Source: Pseudomonas mandelii (GTDB lineage: Bacteria > Pseudomonadota > Gammaproteobacteria > Pseudomonadales > Pseudomonadaceae). Taken from it: a DNA stretch of 64,000 nt. Shown here piece after piece: positions 1 through 9,087 of the stretch. The number at the start of each line of letters is the position of its first letter. Position 1 is the stretch's first letter. The stretch is from NCBI RefSeq assembly GCF_900106065.1, contig NZ_LT629796.1:4433501-4497500 (forward strand), written 5' to 3'. The position numbers and the translations under genes were made by a program. Under the pieces are notes generated by a model. The model saw nothing but the letters and a program-made list of their open reading frames with translations. It had not been told where the DNA came from and ran no database searches.

Positions 1-2331
1 GTCTTCCGGTGGAATCAGCGCGATCAGCCGCCCGACCTCGTCGTAGCGATATTGAGTGATTGCCCCTGACGGACTGCACTCATTCGTCAAACGGCCCTGG
101 TCGTCGTAGGTGTTGAGATGCTCTCCGCCATCCGGCTCAACCCGGCGCACCAATCGGGCCTTATCGTCATGGACGTATACTTCTTCGCTGCCATCGGCGT
201 TTTTAACCAGCACTGCGCCGTCGTCATCCCAGGCATATCGCGTATCCATCTGCGAAAAAGTCGCCCAGTGCCTGACACATCTGGCCGCCTTGCCAGACCT
301 TTCCCACTCCCAGAAGAAACTGGCCCCACCGGCCAGTTGTCGCTGGAGAATCACATGTTGGTCGTCGTAGTCGTATCGCTCGCTTTCGCCGGCAGCATTG
401 GTCGCTTCGATCAGGCGGTGACGGGCGTCGTAGCGGTAGGCAATCAGCGTTTGCTCTGTACGCCAGGCGTCCATCAATCCGTCGGTGGGGTGAAACGACT
501 GATACTCGACCGTAACGATGTGCCGGCGCTCGTAACGCAACAGCAGTGAACGTCCCGCGCCGTTATCGACGCGTTGAATGCGATCCTGACGGTCGCGGGT
601 GATATGCAGCCGGTTGTCGTAGGCATCACTGATGGACGTCAGGCGACCATTTTCAAAGTGATAGAACCGTGGAGACTCACCCGCCAGCGCAACAATCAGC
701 TCCTCGGGTTTGTTTCCGAGATAAATGGCCGAGCGGGACAGGCTGTTATGAATCGCCGGACGCGAAAGACCGGGCAGTGGAAACGTCGTGCGACGGTTTT
801 CATGGTCGGTCCAGACGACCTGTTCTGCGTCCAGCTCCAGGCGATGCGCCAGCGAATGACTCCAACCCCAACCCAGCCCGCAATCCATTTCCACGGCGCT
901 GGTTCGGTACAACCGGGTAAACGCGAAAGGCAGCAAGCCGTTAAGCGATCCATCGTCCAGTGTCAGCAATTCTTCGCCGGTGACCATCGACACCGGGCAA
1001 CCGTTGGTGCAGGTCAGCGGCCCGCAATCGGCACTATCGCCGTTGGGATTTTTCGCTTGATCGGGAACGTCGTCACGGTGCTCCTGCCGACCCAATCGGG
1101 TCATGGCTGCGGATTTGTCGCGAGCAATGGCGACTGGATTCTGCACTGTCAAAACCGGCGCAGTGCCCAGGTTGATCTGCAACGGCACGGCGGGTGCGGG
1201 GTTTAGCGGAGCATTTCGGACATTGACCGCAAGGGGTTTGAGTACGCCCGCGTGGGGCGTCAGGTCGGACTGGGTGCCGAGCTCGGCCAACCTCAGGCTC
1301 GCGGCAGCCAGCCATTTGCGCGCGCGGTCGGATTTGACCTTGTCCAGCACCTTGGCGCTGATGCCGAGCTTCAACCCGGCAGGGCCTGTGAGGCGCGCCA
1401 GCAGGAAGCCGATCAATATGCCTGTGCGAATCTCTGCCACGACTTCGGCGATGAACTGCGGCGGCAACATCCTCAGCCAACTGGTGATCGCCGCCAGATG
1501 AATGAACATCAGCGGCTCATCACTCAACACCAGCAGCAGGTTGGCGATGGATTCCGCTGAAGCCTCCAGCAGCGTTTCAAGTTCGGTTTCGGTCAGGTAT
1601 TCAAGGAGTTTTTCACTGTTGGCTTGCAGGTCCGCGATCAGCGCGTAGATCTGCTTCACGTCATCCCACAACCCGTTCAGCGAATTCTCGAAACCGCGCC
1701 AGTCGGCCTGTTGCAGCTGGCCGTAACGCTTGATGAAACCGGCCTCGGCGAACTCGGCCCATGAGGGTTCGAATTCGGTCGTCCACTCGTTACGCAGCCA
1801 GCCTTCCAGACCGCTGATGACGCCTTGATAAGAGGCATAAAGCGCTTTGACATGCTCAGCGGAAACATTCGGGAAGAAGGTGATGCGATAACGCAGGCTG
1901 CGTTCGCACTCGCGGATTTCGAGGATGCCGCTAGGGCCGATCTCGTCATAAACCGGCTTGCCGAACGTACCGTCAGCGTTCAAAGGCTCAAGCATCACCG
2001 GGGTGTTGCCGATCGGCACGAACCGCGCAGCGTCGAACATGTGCACGAGGGTCAGGGAACCCGCTGCCGGGCATGCGGCGACGGTCGAGCTGACAGGGGT
2101 GGTGGAGTTTTTCGGCGCGACCAGGCGAACGTCGTGCCCCACCTTGAACACCTGCTCGATATCCAGCGCCTTGCCGGTCCAGAAACTTTCGGCCCAGGCG
2201 TCGTAGTCATTGAGGCAAAGCCGGAAGTCAGCGAACAGCGCTTCGACATCCGGCCGCTCGGGGTCCATGGCGGCAACCACCAGCAGGCCGATGGCGTTAT
2301 TCAAGGCCAGTACCTTGTCAGGTACGAACAT
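1..2331 (-). CDS. RHS-repeat protein, C-terminus outside window
   Basis: The minus strand is open from the ATG at 2331 to the window edge (777 codons, no stop), so only the N-terminal part is seen. A GAGGGA Shine-Dalgarno lies 8 nt before the ATG, and an in-frame TAG lies further upstream. Residues 1 to about 430 form a Pseudomonas-type N-terminal region. Near residue 441 is the CTNGCPVSMVTGEE signature of the DUF6531 domain that opens many RHS shells. YD/RHS repeats follow (YRYDARHRLIEATNAAGE, YDDQGRL, YRYDEVGRLIALIP). Such proteins form a beta-cocoon around a variable C-terminal toxin and are often type VI secretion cargo. The toxin and any immunity gene would lie to the left of the window, so effector status is inference. 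No PAAR motif was noticed. Confidence 0.85.
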   Translation of the reverse strand, partial: MFVPDKVLALNNAIGLLVVAAMDPERPDVEALFADFRLCLNDYDAWAESFWTGKALDIEQVFKVGHDVRLVAPKNSTTPVSSTVAACPAAGSLTLVHMFDAARFVPIGNTPVMLEPLNADGTFGKPVYDEIGPSGILEIRECERSLRYRITFFPNVSAEHVKALYASYQGVISGLEGWLRNEWTTEFEPSWAEFAEAGFIKRYGQLQQADWRGFENSLNGLWDDVKQIYALIADLQANSEKLLEYLTETELETLLEASAESIANLLLVLSDEPLMFIHLAAITSWLRMLPPQFIAEVVAEIRTGILIGFLLARLTGPAGLKLGISAKVLDKVKSDRARKWLAAASLRLAELGTQSDLTPHAGVLKPLAVNVRNAPLNPAPAVPLQINLGTAPVLTVQNPVAIARDKSAAMTRLGRQEHRDDVPDQAKNPNGDSADCGPLTCTNGCPVSMVTGEELLTLDDGSLNGLLPFAFTRLYRTSAVEMDCGLGWGWSHSLAHRLELDAEQVVWTDHENRRTTFPLPGLSRPAIHNSLSRSAIYLGNKPEELIVALAGESPRFYHFENGRLTSISDAYDNRLHITRDRQDRIQRVDNGAGRSLLLRYERRHIVTVEYQSFHPTDGLMDAWRTEQTLIAYRYDARHRLIEATNAAGESERYDYDDQHVILQRQLAGGASFFWEWERSGKAARCVRHWATFSQMDTRYAWDDDGAVLVKNADGSEEVYVHDDKARLVRRVEPDGGEHLNTYDDQGRLTNECSPSGAITQYRYDEVGRLIALIPPED

Positions 2332-2583
2332 TCGCAGTCCCTCGCGCAGATCAAGTTTGAGCGCGGGACTTTGCTTGGGATCAACGGGTAAAGAAGTCGG
2401 GAAAGGAGGCGTTTTATGTAGGGAAAATCGCTAAATGACGACGAGCACTTTTTGTATCTGTCAGGGATTGCCCGTTGCTCGATGGCCGCCGCGCTCGCTA
2501 TGCTGCTGAATCCTTTAATCGATCACGGACCCGGCCGCACCTGAGCCGCCTCTGGGATGTCATTAGAAAACGGATCAGATGCG

Positions 2584-3279
2584 ATGAATGCACCGCTGAA
2601 TGAATACGGCCCGATCAAGGCCGTGATTTTTGATATGGACGGCTTGCTGCTGGACACCGAGGGCATTTATACCGAGGTCACGTCCATGATTGCCGAGCGC
2701 TACGGTCGGGTCTTCGACTGGAGCATCAAACAGAACATCATCGGTCGTGGCGCGGGTGATCTGGCGCGGTACGTGGTCGAGGCTCTCGACCTGCCGATCA
2801 CCGCCGAAGAGTTTCTGGTGATCCGCGAACCGCTGATGCGCGAGCGTTTTCCGCAAGCGCTGGCGATGCCTGGCGCCGAGGAACTGGTCAGGCACTTGAA
2901 AGCCAACAACATTCCGATCGCGGTCGGCACCAGTTCTTCGCGTCAGTCGTTCGGCCAGAAAACCACCTTGCACCGCGATTGGTTTGCGCTGTTCGACTTT
3001 GTCGTGACGGCCGATGACCCTGAAGTGGGCGCGGCCAAACCGGCGCCGGACATCTTCCTCACGGCGGCGCGGCGCCTGGGCGTTGCGCCCGAAGACTGCC
3101 TGGTGTTCGAAGACTCGCCGTTCGGTGTCACGGCGGCGAAAGCGGCGGGGATGACGGCGATTGCGATTCCCGACGCGGCGATGGCTGACGAAAAGTATGC
3201 GCATGCCGATGGCATTCTTCGTTCGTTGAAGGCGTTCAAGCCGAGTGCTTGTGGTTTGCCAGCCCTCGAATGGGCTTGA
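2584..3279 (+). CDS. HAD-IA phosphatase, pseudouridine-5'-phosphatase-like
   Basis: A 231-residue HAD-superfamily hydrolase. Motif I FDMDG gives the nucleophile Asp17 and Asp19. Motif II Thr/Ser lies in GTSSSR (about residue 115), motif III Lys in AAKPAPD (about 150) and motif IV acid in VFEDSPFG (about 175). The cap region (TEGIYTEVTSMIAERYG, IIGRGAGDLARYVVEALDLP) and the DDPEV-AKPAPDIF core resemble the HDHD1/GPP-type subgroup that includes pseudouridine-5'-phosphatase and sugar-phosphate phosphatases. The exact substrate cannot be read. The ATG at 2584 is preferred over one at 2557, because the GGG there abuts the codon and the family starts just before the first beta strand. It converges on the SDR gene across a REP pair. 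Confidence 0.8.
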   Translation: MNAPLNEYGPIKAVIFDMDGLLLDTEGIYTEVTSMIAERYGRVFDWSIKQNIIGRGAGDLARYVVEALDLPITAEEFLVIREPLMRERFPQALAMPGAEELVRHLKANNIPIAVGTSSSRQSFGQKTTLHRDWFALFDFVVTADDPEVGAAKPAPDIFLTAARRLGVAPEDCLVFEDSPFGVTAAKAAGMTAIAIPDAAMADEKYAHADGILRSLKAFKPSACGLPALEWA

Positions 3280-3288
3280 AGTAAAAAG

Positions 3289-3378
3289 TGTGGGAGCGAG
3301 CCTGCTCGCGAAAGCGGAAGGTCAGACGACATCAATGTCGCCTGACGCACCGTCTTCGCGAGCAGGCTCGCCCCCACA
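3289..3378. repeat. REP pair (BIME), inverted
   Basis: Two facing copies of the GTGGGAGCGAGCCTGCTCGCGAA-type palindrome (shown shortened: GAGCGAGCCTGCTCGCG) with a spacer of about 40 nt containing its own imperfect inverted repeat. It lies between convergent genes and probably protects both 3' ends or acts as a bidirectional terminator. Confidence 0.85.
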
Positions 3379-3398
3379 TTGTGATTGCGTCTAGCGCA

Positions 3399-4145
3399 TC
3401 AGGCGCCAAAACCACCGTCGATGGTCAGGCTCGCCCCTGTGATGTAACCGGCTTCCGGCCCGACCAGATAGGCCACAAAGCTGGCGATTTCCTCGGAAGT
3501 GCCGTAACGGCCCACCGCCATCAGCGGGATCAGGCTGTCAGCGAAGTCACCGTCGGCCGGGTTCATGTCGGTGTCGACCGGGCCCGGTTGCACGTTGTTG
3601 ATGGTGATGCCGCGCGGGCCGAGGTCGCGGGCCAGGCCTTTGGTCAGACCTACCAGCGCTGATTTGCTCATGGCGTAAGGGCCGCCACCGGCGAAGGGCA
3701 TGCGGTCGGCGTTGGTGCTGCCGATGTTGATGATGCGACCGCCTTCAGTCATGTGTTTGGCGGCGGCCTGGGTGGCGATGAACACGCTGCGCACGTTGAT
3801 GGCCAGGGTCTGGTCGAAATCTTCGAGTTTGAAATCCTCCAGTGGCGCAACGGCCAGCACGCCGGCGTTGTTGACGAGGATGTCGAGGCGACCAAAAGTT
3901 TCTACGGTGGTGGTCACGGCGCGGCGAATGGCCTCGGCGTCAGCGCTGTCGGCCTTGATGGCGAGGGCTTTGCCGCCATTGCCGGTGATGCTGTCTTGCA
4001 AGGCTTCGGCTTTGGCCGTGGAGCTGACATAGGTGAAGGCAACGGTTGCGCCTTCAGCGGCCAGGCGTTTGACGATGGCGGCGCCGATGCCGCGGGACCC
4101 GCCTTGAATCAAAGCCACTTTGCCGCTGAGGTTCTGAGTAGTCAT
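3399..4145 (-). CDS. SDR oxidoreductase, BdcA-like
   Basis: A 248-residue classical short-chain dehydrogenase. The nucleotide-binding glycine motif GGSRGIG spans 15-21, with NNAG at 92-95, a catalytic Ser near 143, and Tyr157-x3-Lys161. The C-terminus (ITGASLTIDGGFGA) and the internal PGPVDTDMNPADG closely resemble the cyclic-di-GMP-associated SDR BdcA and 3-oxoacyl-ACP reductase-like enzymes. The substrate is unknown. An Arg-rich NADPH preference is plausible from GGSRGIG but not proven. It is divergently transcribed from a LysR regulator whose operator-like palindrome lies between them, so it is probably that regulator's target. Confidence 0.85.
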   Translation of the reverse strand: MTTQNLSGKVALIQGGSRGIGAAIVKRLAAEGATVAFTYVSSTAKAEALQDSITGNGGKALAIKADSADAEAIRRAVTTTVETFGRLDILVNNAGVLAVAPLEDFKLEDFDQTLAINVRSVFIATQAAAKHMTEGGRIINIGSTNADRMPFAGGGPYAMSKSALVGLTKGLARDLGPRGITINNVQPGPVDTDMNPADGDFADSLIPLMAVGRYGTSEEIASFVAYLVGPEAGYITGASLTIDGGFGA

Positions 4146-4208
4146 AACGATCTCCGAAGTCCCGAGGCGAGATGCCTCGGTTGATGGAGCCTAGTATTGA
4201 TTGCGGAT

Positions 4209-4221
4209 TACACGCTGTGTA
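4209..4221. promoter_or_regulatory. LysR-type operator candidate
   Basis: The perfect palindrome TACACGCTGTGTA fits the T-N11-A LysR box. It lies between the divergent SDR and LysR genes, and a second TGTGTAAAC half-site follows about 20 nt later. Confidence 0.5.
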
Positions 4222-4270
4222 GACGGCAATTGCGATAGTCTGTGTAAACCAGAAGTTTATAGTGGCGCCT

Positions 4271-5194
4271 ATGGAAACCTTCAGCAGTATCGAATGCTTC
4301 GTGCGCAGCGCCGAGGTCGGCAGCTTCGCCGAAGCCGCGCGACGCTTGAGCCTGACCCCGGCGGCGGTGGGCAAAAGTGTTGCCAAGCTTGAGGCCCGGC
4401 TGGGTGTGCGGCTGTTCCAGCGCAGCACGCGAAGCCTGACGCTGACCGAGGCAGGTCACCTGTTTCTCGGCGAAGTCAGTTCCAGCCTTCACACGATCCA
4501 GAATGCGGTGGCCAACCTCGCCAGCGCTGAGGGTCGGCCAGCGGGAACACTGAAAGTCAGCATGGGCACGGTGTTCGGGCGTTTATATGTGGTGCCCTTA
4601 CTGGGTGAGTTTCTGCGGCGTTTTCCGGCGATCAACCCGGATTGGCATTTCGACAACCGGCAGGTCGATCTGATCGCTCAGGGCTTCGATGCGGCGATTG
4701 GTGGGGGATTTGAGCTGCCTCAAGGCGTGGTGGCGCGCAAGCTGACGCCGGCGCATCGGGTGCTGGTGGCGTCGGCGGAGTATCTGGCGGCGCGGCCTGT
4801 GATCGTCGAGCCCGATCAACTCAAGGACCACGACGGCATCCTGATCCGCTCCCCACAGACCGGTCGGGTGCGTTCCTGGCAATTGACCAGTCGTACTCAG
4901 CAACACAACCCGCTGGCGCTGAAGGCGCGCATGACCATGAGCGATTCGGAAGCGGCGTGTGCGACGGCGGCGCAGGGGTTGGGCATTGCGTTGGTAAGCA
5001 TGCCGTTTGCTGTGGGGTATCTGGAAGCCGGGACGTTACAACGGGTGTTGCCGGACTGGTATGTCGACGACGGCAACATTTCTATCTATTACGCGGAACA
5101 CAAACTGCTGCCGGGCAAGACCCGGGCGTTTGTGGATTTCATTATTGAGCAGTTTGCGGAGCGGGGGTGGGTGCAGCGGTTCAGTGCGGTTTGA
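4271..5194 (+). CDS. LysR-family transcriptional regulator
   Basis: A 307-residue LTTR. The N-terminal winged HTH (about residues 3-60: SSIECFVRSAEVGSFAEAA, LSLTPAAVGKSVAKLEARLG, RLFQRSTRSLTLTEAG) is textbook. A substrate-binding LysR domain follows (about 90-295; GTLKVSMGTVFGR, DAAIGGGF). The ATG at 4271 is preferred over a GTG 9 nt upstream, because METFSSIECF is the usual LTTR beginning. It is divergent from the SDR gene, with a T-N11-A palindrome in the 125-bp gap. Control of the SDR gene and autoregulation are inferred. Confidence 0.88.
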   Translation: METFSSIECFVRSAEVGSFAEAARRLSLTPAAVGKSVAKLEARLGVRLFQRSTRSLTLTEAGHLFLGEVSSSLHTIQNAVANLASAEGRPAGTLKVSMGTVFGRLYVVPLLGEFLRRFPAINPDWHFDNRQVDLIAQGFDAAIGGGFELPQGVVARKLTPAHRVLVASAEYLAARPVIVEPDQLKDHDGILIRSPQTGRVRSWQLTSRTQQHNPLALKARMTMSDSEAACATAAQGLGIALVSMPFAVGYLEAGTLQRVLPDWYVDDGNISIYYAEHKLLPGKTRAFVDFIIEQFAERGWVQRFSAV

Positions 5195-5217
5195 GCCTGG
5201 CTTGAGACCGAGTCGCT

Positions 5218-5277
5218 GCTTTCGCGAGCAGGGGATTTGTGAATGACACAGATCCAATGCGAGCCTGCTCGCGATGA
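5218..5277. repeat. Degenerate REP pair
   Basis: TTTCGCGAGCAGG and GCGAGCCTGCTCGCGA half-elements face each other between the convergent LysR and racemase genes. One copy is eroded. Confidence 0.6.
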
Positions 5278-5290
5278 ACGATAACGCGGT

Positions 5291-6019
5291 CTACCGCCCG
5301 AACCGCCCCGGCCAACCAATAATGTTCTTCGGCCGTGGCGTCGCATACGTCCGCACCTTGGAAGTGGACAACCCTAATCGCACCAGCGATTCGGCAATGG
5401 TCACCGCCGCCGTCACGCCATCCACCACCGGAACCCCGGTGCGCTGGCGAATCTGTTCATCCAGCCCGGCCATGCCGCCGCAGCCCAGGCAAATCACTTC
5501 GGCCTTGTCTTCCTGCACCGCCAGTTCCGCCTGACGGACAATCGCCTCCAGCGCCCGTTGCGGATCGGATTCCAGTTCCAGCACCGCCAGACCACTGGCC
5601 CGCACCGACGCGCAGCGGTCCCACAGCCCCGACAGTTTTAGCCGGTCCTCGATCAGGGGCACGGTGCGGTCCAGGGTGGTGACCACCGAATAGGCATGGC
5701 CGAGGAACATCGCCGTACTGGCCGCTGCATCGGTGATGTCCACCACCGGCACGTTGAGCAATTCCTGCAAGCCTTCGCGACCGTGTTCGCCGTAGCCGGC
5801 CTGGATCACCGCATCGAAGGGCTGGTCGTAGGCCATGACCCGGTCCATTACGGCGATGGCGGCCAGGTAACTTTCGAAATTGCCTTCGATGGAGTCGGCG
5901 CCGAAGTAGGGCGTCAGGCCGACGATTTCCGTTCCCGGCGCGGCCACCGCCTGGGCGGATCGGGCGATGGCCTGAGTGATGGATTCGGTGGTGTTGACGT
6001 TGACCACGAGAATTCGCAT
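5291..6019 (-). CDS. Asp/Glu/hydantoin racemase-family protein
   Basis: A 242-residue member of the Asp/Glu/hydantoin racemase superfamily, starting MRILVVNVNTTESIT, which is typical of hydantoin and allantoin racemases. The second catalytic-cysteine loop is present (VICLGCGGMAG, Cys177/Cys180). At the place where hydantoin racemases carry the first catalytic Cys (about residue 75) the sequence reads VIQAGYGEHG with no Cys. One-base catalysis, a different reaction, or loss of activity is therefore possible. The gene lies 57 nt downstream of an NCS1 nucleobase/hydantoin transporter on the same strand, so the pair probably handles a hydantoin-, allantoin- or pyrimidine-type nitrogen source. The assignment is good at family level only. 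Confidence 0.8.
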   Translation of the reverse strand: MRILVVNVNTTESITQAIARSAQAVAAPGTEIVGLTPYFGADSIEGNFESYLAAIAVMDRVMAYDQPFDAVIQAGYGEHGREGLQELLNVPVVDITDAAASTAMFLGHAYSVVTTLDRTVPLIEDRLKLSGLWDRCASVRASGLAVLELESDPQRALEAIVRQAELAVQEDKAEVICLGCGGMAGLDEQIRQRTGVPVVDGVTAAVTIAESLVRLGLSTSKVRTYATPRPKNIIGWPGRFGR

Positions 6020-6076
6020 GAGTAGTCCTTATTGCAGGGCGGTTCTGCGGCCCGGCGCTGGCGGGCCGCGAGTGGA

Positions 6077-7612
6077 TTAGTGGCAGACGTTGTCGACTGC
6101 GATGCTTTCACCGCTGACGTCGGCGTAATGGGGCTGTCGCTTGGCGATGATCAGGTAGAGCATTGCGCCAATCCCGGCGCCGATCAGCCACGAGAACGGT
6201 GAAACAAGGTGGAAGCCCGGCACCAGCGCCAGGACGATGGCAATCAATGCGGCAGGAATGAACGCCGCTACGGCGCGTAAATTGACCCCGCGGCTGTAGT
6301 AATAAGCGCCGTTGGGGTCTTCGCTGTACAACTGCGGCACGTTGACCTGGCCTTTTCGTACAAGCCAGTAGTCGACCATGATCACGCCGTACAACGGGCC
6401 TAGCAGGGCGCCGAGGCCGGACAGGAAATACACGATCACCAGTGGGCTGTTGTAGAGATTCCACGGCAGGATCAGCACCGCGATGGTTGCGCTGATCAGC
6501 CCGGCGCGGCGGAAGGTCAGGTATTTAGGCGCCAGGTTACTGAGCACGAACGCCGGGGCGACGAAGTTGGCCATGATGTTCACCGCTACGGTGACGATCA
6601 GGAACGCCAGGCAGCCGAGCACCAGGAAGAAGGTGTTGGGGATCGAGGCGATGATTTCAGTCGGGCTTTCGATGATCCGGCCATTGATCTGAAATTGCGC
6701 ACCACAAAGCAGGACGGTGATGGCCGCGAACACCAGAATATTCACCGGCAAGCCCCAGAAATTCCCGACCTTGATGGTTTTGCGGCACGGCGATGAACGG
6801 GCGAAGTCGCAGAAGTTGAGGATCAACGTCCCGTAGATCGCCAGCCACAATGCGCCACCGGCAAAAATATTGCGCCACATCTCACCACCGGTCAGCGGCT
6901 CGCGGATCGACCAGGCGATGGTTGCGTCGGCTTGGGTGTACATCCAGGCGGCGAGCGCGGCGACGGTCAGCAGAATCACCGGCCCGGCGAACGCTTCATA
7001 GCGCCGTACCATTTCCATGCCGTAGGCGAGGATGCCCAGTTGCACCAGCCAGATCGCCACGAAACATACCCAGCCCAGGCTCGACAGACCAAGGATCGAG
7101 TTGTGGTCGTAGTCGGCGAAGCCGGGATGCACCGCCGTCAGCAGCACGCGAAACACTACGGACGCCAGGTACGTCTGAATGCCGAACCAGGCGATGGCGA
7201 TAATGGCGCGGATCAACGCAGGAATTTGCGCCCCGTGGATACCGAAACTGATCCGGCTGATGACAGGAAACGGCACGCCGGTCTTTTGCCCCATGTAGCC
7301 GGAAAGGTTCATGAAGCCATACACCAGCGCCGCGCCGATCCCCAGGGACAACAGAATCTGCCAGCCACCCAGACCCAGCGCATACAGGCCAATGGCGAAG
7401 GAATAGTTGGCGATGTTGTGAACGTCGTTGGTCCACAGGGCGAAGATGCTGTAGCGGCCCCAGCGTCGGCCTTCGGCCTTGGTCGGCGCCAGGTCCTTGT
7501 TGTGCAGGCGCGGGCTGAGCACCACGGGTTCTTGAACAGTTTGATCTTGAGCGGTGGGTGGAAAGGAGGGCAGATCCAGTGCGATGTTGTTATTGGAGAG
7601 GCTAGTACGCAT
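6077..7612 (-). CDS. NCS1 nucleobase/hydantoin cation symporter
   Basis: An integral inner-membrane transporter of about 511 residues with around 12 hydrophobic segments. The N-terminal NCS1 signature (WGRYSIFALWTNDVHNIANY) and the later PFPVISRISFGIHGA and YGVIMVDYWLVRKGQ motifs are characteristic of the Mhp1/PucI/AllP family. Substrates of the family include hydantoins, allantoin, uracil and purines; the adjacent racemase favours a hydantoin-like solute. The start is placed at MRTSLSNN (7612), which has GGAG 10 nt upstream; an in-frame ATG at 7669 would add a non-conserved tail. It is the first gene of a two-gene operon, and palindromic operator-like sequences lie about 150 nt upstream. Confidence 0.85.
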   Translation of the reverse strand: MRTSLSNNNIALDLPSFPPTAQDQTVQEPVVLSPRLHNKDLAPTKAEGRRWGRYSIFALWTNDVHNIANYSFAIGLYALGLGGWQILLSLGIGAALVYGFMNLSGYMGQKTGVPFPVISRISFGIHGAQIPALIRAIIAIAWFGIQTYLASVVFRVLLTAVHPGFADYDHNSILGLSSLGWVCFVAIWLVQLGILAYGMEMVRRYEAFAGPVILLTVAALAAWMYTQADATIAWSIREPLTGGEMWRNIFAGGALWLAIYGTLILNFCDFARSSPCRKTIKVGNFWGLPVNILVFAAITVLLCGAQFQINGRIIESPTEIIASIPNTFFLVLGCLAFLIVTVAVNIMANFVAPAFVLSNLAPKYLTFRRAGLISATIAVLILPWNLYNSPLVIVYFLSGLGALLGPLYGVIMVDYWLVRKGQVNVPQLYSEDPNGAYYYSRGVNLRAVAAFIPAALIAIVLALVPGFHLVSPFSWLIGAGIGAMLYLIIAKRQPHYADVSGESIAVDNVCH

Positions 7613-7761
7613 TCCGGCAGGCTCCGAGCTTGGCGTCGCGATGACTGTGCATGAGCGTGAGCTCGACAAATCTTCGTCGCGGGCAAAAGCATCATTGGTT
7701 ACGGGGCATCTGCAGCCTGTACGGGATAGGGCGCTTCAGGCTTGCGGATCTAAGTGTGTGT

Positions 7762-7790
7762 ATGTTTTGAGTTGATTGTATACAAAACAT
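7762..7790. promoter_or_regulatory. Operator-like nested inverted repeats
   Basis: ATGTTTTG (7762-7769) and CAAAACAT (7783-7790) form a perfect 8-bp inverted repeat with a 13-nt spacer. It overlaps the perfect decamer palindrome TTGTATACAA (7776-7785), which is GntR/FadR-like in style. It lies upstream of the NCS1-racemase operon. No regulator gene is adjacent in this window. Confidence 0.45.
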
Positions 7791-8069
7791 GTATGCACTT
7801 AAGCCAGATCCATGCCAGCTACCGATCTATAAAAATAGGTTCTCATTTCGTTTTGTTGATGAATCACGATAAGTAACTGAAAAAAAGGCGATATAAATTG
7901 ACCGGTTGAACAGGTATTTATTTTTCGTCGGAGGAGGTGGGAAAACTCGACTGGGGAAGTCAGGAAAAGAGGGTGTAACTTTTTGGGGCGCAGAAAACAA
8001 AAGTGCACACATAAATGGCACCTATGGTGACATTCGTGTGTACACATTTATAAAACAGAACACTAAGCC

Positions 8070-8153
8070 TGTGGGAGTGAGACCGGCTTGCCGGGGCATT
8101 CAACAGTATTGTTGACTGTTACACCGCTATCCCGAGCAGGCTCGCTCCCACAG
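8070..8153. repeat. REP pair, inverted
   Basis: TGTGGGAGTGAGACCGGCTTG faces CGAGCAGGCTCGCTCCCACA across about 40 nt. One arm is diverged. It is located just after the cysH stop codon. Confidence 0.75.
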
Positions 8154-8174
8154 GGGAATTCACCCGGCTCGGGC

Positions 8175-8915
8175 TCAGGCCTTGGACTTGCTGATGATAT
8201 TCCCCGCATGCAGCCCGCATTCTTTCTGCGTCGCTTCTTCCCACCACCAACGGCCTTCACGTTCATGCTGGTTCGGCAGCACCGGGCGGGTGCAGGGTTC
8301 GCAGCCAATGCTGATGAAGCCGCGTTCGTGCAGGCTGTTGTACGGCAGTTCGAGCATGCGGATGTAACCCCAGATCTCTTCGCTGGTCATCTGCGCCAGC
8401 GGGTTGAATTTGTAGAGGGTGCGTTCCGGGGTGGAAAACGCGGTGTCGATTTCCATCACCGCGACGGCGCTGCGGGTACCCGGGCTCTGGTCCCGACGCT
8501 GGCCGGTGGCCCAGGCGCTCACGCCCGACAGTTTGCGACGCAGCGGTTCGATCTTGCGGATGCCGCAGCACTCGCCATGGCCGTCCTTGTAGAAACTGAA
8601 CAGGCCTTTTTCCTTCACGAACGGCTCCAGTTTCGTGTAGTCCGGGGACACCAGCTCAATGTCGATCTTGTAGTGCTCGCGCACCTGATCGATGAAGCGG
8701 TAGGTCTCCGGGTGCAAGCGACCGGTGTCGAGGCTGAACACTTTGACGTTCTTGTTCAGCTTCCAGGCCATGTCCACGAGCACCACGTCTTCGGCGCCGC
8801 TGAAAGATATCCACAGGTCATCGCCAAACTCGGCAAACGCGAGTTTCAGGATGTCCTGGGCGGATTTGTTGGCATAGGTCGTGGCGAGTTCCACAACATC
8901 GAACGATGGGCTCAT
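8175..8915 (-). CDS. cysH: Adenylyl-sulfate (APS) reductase CysH
   Basis: A 246-residue thioredoxin-dependent APS reductase of assimilatory sulfate reduction, giving sulfite and AMP in the cytoplasm. The [4Fe-4S]-ligating cysteines typical of the APS-specific form are present: Cys116-Cys117 (GECCG) and Cys205/Cys208 (GCEPC). The catalytic C-terminal Cys233 lies in [18 protein letters not shown] (about 37-48) is the PP-loop region and [11 protein letters not shown] follows. Presence of both cysteine pairs separates it from PAPS-only reductases. The neighbouring thrH starts divergently 172 nt away. Confidence 0.95.
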   Translation of the reverse strand: MSPSFDVVELATTYANKSAQDILKLAFAEFGDDLWISFSGAEDVVLVDMAWKLNKNVKVFSLDTGRLHPETYRFIDQVREHYKIDIELVSPDYTKLEPFVKEKGLFSFYKDGHGECCGIRKIEPLRRKLSGVSAWATGQRRDQSPGTRSAVAVMEIDTAFSTPERTLYKFNPLAQMTSEEIWGYIRMLELPYNSLHERGFISIGCEPCTRPVLPNQHEREGRWWWEEATQKECGLHAGNIISKSKA

Positions 8916-9087
8916 CAGGGCGGCTTCCTACAGGTCGGTGGCGCTGGGCGCTCTATATGGGGCTGATGGTAACAAAATCCTGCGGCGGCGGGCGCGCCCT
9001 GTGCGTTGCGCGGGGCAGCCTGAGTCGCTAGAGTTCGGCAGTCTTTTACTCGCTCGACTCAATAATCAATACAAATGGGAGTGTCTT

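Larger units (their letters stand above)
7613..8174. other. Intergenic region, A+T-rich, no gene seen
   Basis: A 560-bp gap between the NCS1 transporter start and the 3' end of cysH. It holds the operator-like palindromes at 7762-7790, an A+T-rich stretch (about 7800-8060) with a perfect TGTGTACACA palindrome at 8037-8046, and a REP pair at 8070-8153. Short open frames here lack convincing ribosome binding sites or protein character. Confidence 0.6.

Noticed and set aside
7906..8115. Small frame in the gap before cysH
   Set aside because: Runs through a REP element, has no SD, and the Gly/Lys-rich text is not protein-like.
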